From NCBI GenBank assembly GCA_937132145.1, contig CAKZNY010000229.1, forward strand, positions 1 through 7,549: DNA of 7,549 nt, given 5' to 3'. The stretch's first letter is position 1, and each line of letters begins with the position of its first letter. Of this stretch, positions 1-4,817 are shown in pieces. Origin of the DNA: an uncultured Paracoccaceae bacterium. GTDB taxonomy: Bacteria > Pseudomonadota > Alphaproteobacteria > Rhodobacterales > Rhodobacteraceae. The notes under the pieces were generated by a model. That model searched no databases. It was not told the DNA's origin and saw only the letters and a list, made by a program, of their open reading frames with translations. The translations under genes were made by a program, and so were the position numbers.

Positions 1-14
1 AACCTTTAGGTGAT

Positions 15-1343
15 CTACCGGTCCTTCAACCCATACCAAACATAAGCGGCCTTCAGATAATGCCGTCGAACTTTCGGAAACGGGAACGGCTTAACGGGTT
101 GGCGCAGCACCGCGGGCAGATCATCAACAGCAGATCCTCCCGCCATAATATCCGCCACTTGCCGCCCTGCCCATGATGCCATCGCAACGCCGCCGCCGTG
201 ATAGGCGAGGGCGGCGTATTGGTTTTCACCCACTGGGCCGATGTAGGCGGATAGCTGGCGGGACAGGCAGGCGAGGCCGGACCAGAAGTACGGGGTTTCG
301 ACATGCGCCCACGCCGGAAACAGGGCCTCGAAACTGGCGCGAATATTGCGCTTCATCGCCGCCTCGTCGCGAGGGGACATCCCGGTGCCGCCGCGCATGC
401 CAAACAGGAACCGCCCGTCCGGCAGTAAGCGCACGTAATGCAGCAGCTTGCGGGTGTCGGCGACTATTTCGGTGGCGCTCCAGCCTTGCGCATCTTGTTC
501 GGATTTCGTCAATGGCCGCGTGACGAGGATGTTGGACAGGACCGGCAGGAACCACCCTGAAAGCGTTTCCGGCAATCCGTCCACAGAATAGCCGTTGGTG
601 GCGAACAGCACCTTTTTGGCCCGCAGCGTTCCCCTCGGGGTATGGAGGCGAAAACCGCTCCCGTCGCGTTTAACGCTGGAAACCGGCGAGCTGGCGAAAA
701 TATCCACCCCCGCATGTTGCGCGGCCTCCGATAGCCCCAGCACATATTTCAACGGGTTAATCCCGAAGCCCAAAGGAATGTGCATACCGCCGTGGAATGC
801 AGGGCTGTGCAGTCCGCGTTCGCGCAGCTGCGCGGGTGTAAGAACCGGGGCGACGATGCCATGCATGGCCTTCAGAAATCGCGATTCCTCCGACATTTCT
901 GCAAAATCCGAGGGGCGATGCGCGAGGGAATATTCGCCATCGCCACACCTGTCCGCGTCGATCCGATATGTATCAAGGTTCTGCGCAACCTGATCAATTG
1001 CGGCACGTTGGGCGTTGAAGAAACCTTTGGCCTCGTCCTCCCCGAACTTCTTAAGAATGCTACGATCCGATAGCTTCGAGCCACCCAAACACGCAAATCC
1101 ACCGTTCCGCCCCGATGCACCCCAACCGGGCCACGCCGCATCGAGAACCGTAGTCTTAACCCCGTATTTCTCGGTCAATTGGAGGGCTGCATTTAACCCC
1201 GTATAACCCGCGCCGATAATCGCAACGTCCGTTTGCACGTCTCCCTCAAGGGTGGCGGGCACGGGTGTGTTCACCGTCGATTGCCAGAAATTTCCGGCAT
1301 CTGGTGCGATGGTATAGGCGTTATCGTGGTATAGGCGTTTCAT
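15..1343 (-). CDS. FAD-dependent oxidoreductase, DadA/PuuB-like (DAO family)
   Basis: This 442-residue protein looks like a cytoplasmic flavoprotein oxidising an amine or amino acid, nearest in style to gamma-glutamylputrescine oxidase (PuuB); the substrate cannot be read from sequence. Visible features are an N-terminal Rossmann motif DVAIIGAGYTG (residues 39-49) with Asp68 placed to bind ribose, the GASGRNGG segment (75-82) typical of DAO-family enzymes, ATNGY (248-252), GMRGG (316-320), and a C-terminal FAD-contact region with WSGLACLSRQLSAYIG (354-369) and YHGGGVAMASWAGR (381-394). The length is normal for the family and there is no signal peptide. The ATG at 1343 is preceded by AGGGTGGA, which overlaps the stop codon of the phosphatase gene 9 nt upstream, so the two are probably translationally coupled. 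It is the last visible gene of the leftward ccm array. Family is secure; substrate and any link to cytochrome c maturation are unknown. Confidence 0.9.
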   Translation of the reverse strand: MKRLYHDNAYTIAPDAGNFWQSTVNTPVPATLEGDVQTDVAIIGAGYTGLNAALQLTEKYGVKTTVLDAAWPGWGASGRNGGFACLGGSKLSDRSILKKFGEDEAKGFFNAQRAAIDQVAQNLDTYRIDADRCGDGEYSLAHRPSDFAEMSEESRFLKAMHGIVAPVLTPAQLRERGLHSPAFHGGMHIPLGFGINPLKYVLGLSEAAQHAGVDIFASSPVSSVKRDGSGFRLHTPRGTLRAKKVLFATNGYSVDGLPETLSGWFLPVLSNILVTRPLTKSEQDAQGWSATEIVADTRKLLHYVRLLPDGRFLFGMRGGTGMSPRDEAAMKRNIRASFEALFPAWAHVETPYFWSGLACLSRQLSAYIGPVGENQYAALAYHGGGVAMASWAGRQVADIMAGGSAVDDLPAVLRQPVKPFPFPKVRRHYLKAAYVWYGLKDR

Positions 1344-1352
1344 ATATCCACC

Positions 1353-1796
1353 CTACAATTTGTCGAGCAACCCTCGACTAGCCGCCTCGATCATATCGAA
1401 AACCTCCGGGAAGTTGTCCTCGAAGTATGGGTCGGGAACCTCGCTTCGGCCCAACTCCGGTGCAAACGGCAAGAACAGCTCCACCCTCGCCTTCGACCCA
1501 GCGGGTTGGATGTCCTGCAAATCCCGCAAGTTTTCCCGATCCATCGCGATGATCAGATCAAATGTATCAAAATCGGCTGTTGCCACCTTACGCGAGCGGA
1601 TCGCTGACATGTCGTATCCGCGCTGCCGTGCTTCGGCGCTCGCCCGTGGGTCTGCACCAAGACCGTCATGCCATCCCGAAGTTCCCGCACTGTCGATATG
1701 CAACCCGCGCCCCTCGGACAAGGCCCGAAACACCGCCTCAGCTGTGGGGGAGCGGCAGATGTTACCGAGGCAGACAAACAGGACCGAGCGGGTCAT
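1353..1796 (-). CDS. Low-molecular-weight protein tyrosine phosphatase
   Basis: A 147-residue LMW-PTP that removes phosphate from phosphotyrosine in the cytoplasm. The P-loop CX5R-S is present near the N terminus as CLGNICRS (Cys9 nucleophile, Arg15, Ser16), and the general acid lies in the C-terminal loop VPDPYF (Asp122). Cys14 is the second P-loop cysteine, which in mammalian LMW-PTP can form a protective disulfide with the nucleophile. No further cysteine is present, so the three-cysteine relay of ArsC-type arsenate reductases is absent. I chose the ATG at 1796 because it puts the catalytic loop at the usual distance from the N terminus; the longer in-frame start at 1859 adds 21 non-family residues and would overlap ccmG. 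The start follows the ccmG stop by 1 nt (TAGCATG) and has no clear ribosome-binding site, suggesting translation by coupling. Its physiological target is unknown. Confidence 0.93.
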   Translation of the reverse strand: MTRSVLFVCLGNICRSPTAEAVFRALSEGRGLHIDSAGTSGWHDGLGADPRASAEARQRGYDMSAIRSRKVATADFDTFDLIIAMDRENLRDLQDIQPAGSKARVELFLPFAPELGRSEVPDPYFEDNFPEVFDMIEAASRGLLDKL

Positions 1797-1797
1797 G

Positions 1798-2349
1798 CTA
1801 TTGCGTCGCGGCGGCCGCCGCAGCAGCAATCGCGGGGAAAATCCGTTCCTCCAGCACACGTTTCGTCAGCGGTCCCGGGTGGCGATAAAGGACCTTGCCT
1901 TCGCCGTCGATCACGAAAGTTTCCGGTATACCGTAAACGCCCCATTCCAATCCGGTACGACCGACGTTGTCTGCTCCGACCTTGGTGAAAGGATCGTCAA
2001 GTTCCTCAAGGAAAGCCAATGCGTTTTCCGGTTTGTCTTTATAGTTTATCCCGTAGATCGTCATGCCATCTTCGGCCATGTCCATTAATAGCGGATGCTC
2101 GGCACGACACGGCGCGCACCAGCTGGCCCAGAAGTTCACCAGTTTCACACCTTCAAGACGCAGATCGGCATCCGTTGGTGCGGGGTCTTCACGCAACTGC
2201 TCGACCTTGATTAAGGCGGGGGCCTCGCGGCCAATCATGGTGCTGGGAAGAAAGCCTGCGTCAGGTCTGGTCAGGCCGAAGTAGAAAAGCGAGGCGAGAC
2301 CCAGAAAGATGATAGGCGGGAGGGCGACGTAAGGGCTGATTTTAGCCAT
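1798..2349 (-). CDS. ccmG: Thiol:disulfide interchange protein CcmG/DsbE
   Basis: A 183-residue membrane-anchored, periplasm-facing thioredoxin-like protein that supplies reducing power to the apocytochrome c/CcmH branch of system I cytochrome c maturation. The N terminus has a single hydrophobic anchor (about residues 8-26), followed by a thioredoxin fold with WASWCAPC (Cys78 and Cys81) and the CcmG-type GVYGIPETF segment carrying the cis-proline Pro142. Length matches the family. The protein ends in an unusual run of seven alanines (175-181) before Thr-Gln. The ATG at 2349 overlaps the last 8 nt of ccmD (ATGGCTAA), and a strong GGAGG at 2359-2363 sits 9 nt upstream inside ccmD, so the start is well supported. 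In the usual ccmABCDG order this gene closes the haem-delivery cluster; here two further genes follow without a break. Confidence 0.96.
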   Translation of the reverse strand: MAKISPYVALPPIIFLGLASLFYFGLTRPDAGFLPSTMIGREAPALIKVEQLREDPAPTDADLRLEGVKLVNFWASWCAPCRAEHPLLMDMAEDGMTIYGINYKDKPENALAFLEELDDPFTKVGADNVGRTGLEWGVYGIPETFVIDGEGKVLYRHPGPLTKRVLEERIFPAIAAAAAAATQ

Positions 2350-2491
2350 TGCGGCGTGCCTCCAGTTCGGCCAACTGCCGTTTTACTTTGCGGGCGCGGA
2401 CAACGGACACCACGATAATCGCGGCCAACAGAACGATCGTAACCGCATAGGCCGACAGAATAGTCGTGCTGTATTTACCAAGATCAAGCAT
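2342..2491 (-). CDS. ccmD: Haem exporter protein CcmD (small membrane protein)
   Basis: A 49-residue single-span membrane protein. The sequence begins [10 protein letters not shown], has one hydrophobic segment (about residues 11-31, with the family's conserved SAY near its start), and ends in a basic, charged cytoplasmic tail rich in Arg, Lys and Glu. CcmD helps release haem-loaded CcmE from the CcmABC complex. Identification rests on size, topology and position between ccmC and ccmG rather than on strong motifs. The ATG at 2491 overlaps the ccmC stop by 1 nt (TGATG), with an excellent AGGAGGC ribosome-binding site at 2498-2504 spaced 6 nt. The stop TAA lies 8 nt inside ccmG. Being this short, it is easily missed by length-filtered gene callers. 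Confidence 0.93.
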   Translation of the reverse strand: MLDLGKYSTTILSAYAVTIVLLAAIIVVSVVRARKVKRQLAELEARRNG

Positions 2492-3216
2492 CAGTTCGCC
2501 TCCTGCAATTGTAACGCTATAATGCGACGCGCGCGGATTTCGGTGCGGGTGCGCAAGAAAACCAGCGCCAGAAACAAGAAGAAGAACCCTGCCATCGTCA
2601 GCAATAACGGTTGGTAGTACACGTCCGCGACATGCTCTTCTTTATCCAGCGACAGGGACGCGCCCTGATGCAATCCTTGGTTCCAGAAGTTCACCGCATA
2701 CCGCGAGATCACTGCGAAAACCGTTCCAACCATCGTCAGAACCGCCGTTAGATCGGCCGCTTTGTCCGGCTCGTCAATCGCTTCCCACAGGGCCATATAG
2801 CCTAGATAAAACACGAACAGCACCAGAAACGAGGTCAAACGCGGGTCCCATTCCCAATAGGTTCCCCACATCGGCCCCCCCCAGATTGCGCCGGTAATCA
2901 GGGCAATCAGCGTCAAGGTCATACCCACAGGTGCGGCCGCCCGTGCAACCAGTGCCGAGACATGGTGCCGCCGGATCAGCCAAATCAGCGAGGCGACAAA
3001 CATCAGCACCCAAGCGTTGATCGCCAAGGTGGCGGCGGGCACATGGATATAGATGATTTTCACGGTGGAACCGAAATTTATAGCCTCGGGTGTGAAGAAG
3101 AACCCCCAGATAAGGCCGACGGCTAAACAGCCAATTGCCAGTACCGTTATCCACGGCAAAACCTTGCCAGTGAGGCGCATGAAGCGAACCGGATTCGCGA
3201 ACTCCCAGATAGACAT
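2491..3216 (-). CDS. ccmC: Haem exporter protein CcmC
   Basis: A 241-residue inner-membrane protein that binds haem at the periplasmic face and hands it to CcmE during cytochrome c maturation. The tryptophan-rich haem-handling motif WGTYWEWDPRLTS is at about residues 117-129, flanked by the two expected axial histidines, His58 (IYIHVP) and His183 (NQGLHQGAS). Six hydrophobic segments are visible (roughly 20-40, 55-80, 95-113, 127-147, 157-175 and 203-222). Length is typical for CcmC, much shorter than the related CcmF. The ATG at 3216 follows AAAGGA by about 8 nt. Unlike the other ccm junctions, a 78-nt gap separates it from ccmB upstream; downstream it overlaps ccmD by 1 nt. Confidence 0.97.
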   Translation of the reverse strand: MSIWEFANPVRFMRLTGKVLPWITVLAIGCLAVGLIWGFFFTPEAINFGSTVKIIYIHVPAATLAINAWVLMFVASLIWLIRRHHVSALVARAAAPVGMTLTLIALITGAIWGGPMWGTYWEWDPRLTSFLVLFVFYLGYMALWEAIDEPDKAADLTAVLTMVGTVFAVISRYAVNFWNQGLHQGASLSLDKEEHVADVYYQPLLLTMAGFFFLFLALVFLRTRTEIRARRIIALQLQEAN

Positions 3217-3251
3217 ATTTGTTGTCCTTTTGTTGCTAGTAATTTCCTATG

Positions 3252-3275
3252 CGGTGCGCGCGCGCGATGCAACCG
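3252..3275 (-). other. Possible intercistronic hairpin upstream of ccmC
   Basis: The only sizeable gap inside the ccm array (3217-3294) contains an uninterrupted alternating GC tract (3256-3266) flanked by CGGT at 3252-3255 and ACCG at 3272-3275. In RNA, CGGT-GC and GC-ACCG can pair with one bulged A, extended by weak GC pairing. There is no T-run on the transcribed side, so it does not look like an intrinsic terminator. It could be an mRNA-processing or stabilising stem, or merely GC-rich sequence; the fold was judged by eye only. Confidence 0.3.
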
Positions 3276-3294
3276 TCTTTTGGTCACACGTCCG

Positions 3295-3960
3295 CTAGCG
3301 CATATGCATTCGAAGGGCGGCGGCGGCCGCGATGGGGGTTAGAGCAAGCGTTAACAGTGTAACGCCAGCCAGCAAAAGGAAGGCAGGCATCACGTCCACG
3401 CCTTCAACTGCAGCCGTCACGGTGCGCGCTCCGAAAATGAGGGTGGGTATGTAGAGTGGCAGCACCAGCAGCGATAACAGCAAGCCTCCACGCCTGATCC
3501 CGACTGTCAACGCCGCCCCGATTGCACCCAGAAAACTAAGGGCAGGGGTGCCAACCGCAAGGCTGATAACCAGCCACCAATAGGCATTGCTCGGCAGGTT
3601 CAAGGTGATGCCCAGAACCGGTGCCGCAATCACCAATGGCAGGCCCGTCGTTAACCAATGCGCGGTGGCTTTGATGGCCACCAGACCCTCAAGCGGCATG
3701 GGGGATAGGGCCAGAATATCCAGCGTGCCATCCTCGAAATCCGCTTGGAACAGGCGATCCAGTGACAGCAAACACGCCAGCAATGCGGCGATCCACAATG
3801 TGCCCGGTGCGATCTGTGCCAGTAGGCTCGGGAAGGGACCAACGCCAAACGGGATCAGCATCACGACGATCAGGAAGAACGCCAGCCCAAGGCCAGCCCC
3901 CCCGCCCGATCGAAGTGCAAGGCGCAGTTCGCGGGTTAAAACGGCAAATGTCGCGTTCAT
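3295..3960 (-). CDS. ccmB: Haem exporter protein CcmB (ABC permease subunit)
   Basis: A 221-residue polytopic inner-membrane protein that partners the CcmA ATPase in the CcmABCD complex, which powers release of haem-loaded CcmE. Six hydrophobic segments are visible (about residues 22-42, 50-68, 100-120, 127-150, 158-176 and 190-214). The conserved cytoplasmic-loop motif FEDGTLDIL is at 75-83, and the family-typical LPLYIPTLIFGA follows at 167-178. The C terminus carries a run of alanines. I chose the ATG at 3960: it overlaps the ccmA stop as ATGA, has GGGGGA 6 nt upstream, and gives the normal family length. A TTG two codons earlier (3966) is possible but would leave no spacing to that ribosome-binding site. 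Its stop is 78 nt before ccmC. Confidence 0.95.
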   Translation of the reverse strand: MNATFAVLTRELRLALRSGGGAGLGLAFFLIVVMLIPFGVGPFPSLLAQIAPGTLWIAALLACLLSLDRLFQADFEDGTLDILALSPMPLEGLVAIKATAHWLTTGLPLVIAAPVLGITLNLPSNAYWWLVISLAVGTPALSFLGAIGAALTVGIRRGGLLLSLLVLPLYIPTLIFGARTVTAAVEGVDVMPAFLLLAGVTLLTLALTPIAAAAALRMHMR

Positions 3961-4613
3961 TCCCAATCCCCCGATAAAAATGGATCGCGGGAAGGTGTGG
4001 ATTTGCGCATGGCGCTAGGGTCCAGAACAATCTCGCGCGGGGTATCAAGCCCCAAATCGATATGCGTGGCAATCATGGCCATGCCGCCCCCCGCACAATG
4101 TGTTTTGATAATCTGTGCAAACCGCGCCGTGGTTTCCGTATCCAGCGAGACCGTAGGTTCATCCAGCAACCAAAGCACGCGCCCCGAAACCACCAGCCGC
4201 GCCAACCCCAACCGCCGCTTTTGCCCTGCCGAGCACGCATGCGCAGGCCGATCCCAAATCTCCTCCAATGCAAACTGCTCGATAGCGTCACTGATCGAGC
4301 CGCCCTCGAACAACTGCGCCCAGAACGTCAGGTTTTCCCCGACCGTCAACTGTGGCTTGATCGCATCCAGATGCCCCGCATAAGCGATTTGTTCCTGCAC
4401 ACCGTCGAGGTCATCTGCCAAGGTAACACCGTTCAAAATCACGTCGCCCTCAAAGGGCTGCATCCCTGCCAAAGCGCGCAATAACGTCGATTTACCAGAA
4501 CCATTCGGCCCGCGAAGCATCACGGTCTCGCCCGGATCGATAGTAAAGTTCTGGTCCGAAAAAATCAGACGCCCGGCGCGGTAACAAGTCAGATTAGAAA
4601 CATTCAAAGTCAT
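3957..4613 (-). CDS. ccmA: Haem exporter ATP-binding protein CcmA
   Basis: A 218-residue cytoplasmic ABC ATPase that drives the CcmABCD haem-delivery complex. Motifs in order are Walker A GPNGSGKST (35-43), a Q-loop-like stretch around YAGHLDAIKPQLT (78-90), the signature CSAGQKRRLGLARL (127-140; SAGQ is the CcmA form, here preceded by Cys rather than the usual Leu), Walker B VLWLLDEP with catalytic Glu152, and the switch histidine His184 in IATH. The length is normal for CcmA and there are no membrane segments. The ATG at 4613 is preceded by AGAGGA (4619-4624) with 5-nt spacing. It is the first gene of the leftward ccm array and faces the divergent acnA across about 200 bp. It overlaps ccmB by 4 nt. 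A convincing sigma-70 promoter for it was not found by eye. Confidence 0.96.
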   Translation of the reverse strand: MTLNVSNLTCYRAGRLIFSDQNFTIDPGETVMLRGPNGSGKSTLLRALAGMQPFEGDVILNGVTLADDLDGVQEQIAYAGHLDAIKPQLTVGENLTFWAQLFEGGSISDAIEQFALEEIWDRPAHACSAGQKRRLGLARLVVSGRVLWLLDEPTVSLDTETTARFAQIIKTHCAGGGMAMIATHIDLGLDTPREIVLDPSAMRKSTPSRDPFLSGDWE

Positions 4614-4698
4614 GCATTTCCTCTAACCTATTCGCAAGGAAGGTGGAAGAGGTATGCGAGCAGTGATTAACGTGCGGGTGTTCATATTTCTCGTCAGG

Positions 4699-4718
4699 AT
4701 ATTGACCTCCGTCAATAT
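4699..4718. promoter_or_regulatory. FNR/CRP-family-type operator palindrome
   Basis: A perfect 8-bp inverted repeat with a 4-bp spacer, ATATTGAC-CTCC-GTCAATAT, centred at 4708.5. Its inner 14 bp, TTGAC-N4-GTCAA (4702-4715), has the architecture of FNR/FnrL/NNR-type sites (TTGAY-N4-RTCAA) known from alphaproteobacteria. The left half-site overlaps the proposed acnA -35 element, which would suit repression of acnA. The centre is about 95 bp upstream of the ccmA start codon, compatible with an activator site for ccm. Which regulator binds, if any, is inference. Confidence 0.65.
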
Positions 4719-4732
4719 TTACTGTATACAAT
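4702..4732 (+). promoter_or_regulatory. Putative sigma-70-type promoter of acnA
   Basis: TTGACC at 4702-4707 matches five of six -35 consensus bases, and TATACA at 4725-4730 follows after a 17-bp spacer. The overlapping TACAAT at 4727-4732 is a better -10 match but would need a 19-bp spacer. Transcription would start near 4737-4739, leaving a leader of about 80 nt before the acnA ATG. The -35 lies inside the FNR-type palindrome. Confidence 0.5.
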
Positions 4733-4742
4733 TGCACACAAA

Positions 4743-4753
4743 GGCGTTACGCC
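4743..4753. repeat. Small dyad GGCGTTACGCC in the acnA leader
   Basis: A perfect 5-bp inverted repeat around a single T, placed just after the predicted acnA transcription start. At the RNA level a 1-nt loop is too tight, so it would act as a DNA site or contribute to alternative stems: GCCCC at 4751-4755 can pair with GGGGC at 4776-4780, and CCCCG at 4762-4766 with CGGGG at 4775-4779. These pairings were judged by eye only. Confidence 0.35.
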
Positions 4754-4804
4754 CCATTGCACCCCGCCCAAAATCGGGGCATAGCAGACCGAACCAATCC
4801 AACC

Positions 4805-4809
4805 GGAGG
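4805..4809 (+). promoter_or_regulatory. Ribosome-binding site of acnA
   Basis: GGAGG lies 8 nt before the ATG at 4818, an ideal spacing. It fixes the acnA start and argues against any upstream extension. Confidence 0.85.
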
Positions 4810-4817
4810 CCCCCCTC

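Larger units (their letters stand above)
4614..4817. promoter_or_regulatory. Divergent control region between ccmA and acnA
   Basis: This roughly 200-bp non-coding stretch must contain the start signals for both the leftward ccm array and rightward acnA. It is visibly more AT-rich in the middle (about 4681-4735) than the flanking genes. It holds an FNR-type palindrome, a plausible acnA promoter, a small dyad and GC stems in the acnA leader, and the two ribosome-binding sites at its ends. No clear -10/-35 pair was found for the ccmA direction. Confidence 0.8.

Noticed and set aside
595..993. 132-codon rightward ORF
   Set aside because: Antisense to the FAD oxidoreductase, with low-information composition and no motif.
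1353..1796. Arsenate reductase (ArsC, thioredoxin-dependent type)
   Set aside because: It shares the CX5R fold, but the protein has only two cysteines, both in the P-loop, and keeps the DPY acid loop, so phosphatase is the better call.
1797..1859. Longer N terminus for the phosphatase starting at 1859
   Set aside because: The extra 21 residues are arginine-rich, overlap the end of ccmG, and displace the P-loop from its normal position near the N terminus.
1360..2088. 242-codon rightward ORF
   Set aside because: It lies antisense to the phosphatase and ccmG genes, both of which have intact catalytic motifs. Its translation is rich in Arg, Ser and Pro with no recognisable domain, as expected of a shadow frame.
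3961..3966. TTG start for ccmB at 3966
   Set aside because: The ATG at 3960 gives a standard ATGA overlap with ccmA and proper spacing from GGGGGA.
4614..4700. Sigma-70 promoter for ccmA on the minus strand
   Set aside because: Candidates such as TTGACG (4710-4715) with TATGAA (4681-4686) have a 23-bp spacer, and other pairs were equally poor, so none was annotated.
4699..4718. Irr ICE-box or RirA iron-responsive operator
   Set aside because: Iron control of aconitase is attractive, but the half-sites TTGAC/GTCAA with a 4-bp spacer fit the FNR/CRP form far better than the TTCTAAA-like ICE box or the TGA-N9-TCA iron box.
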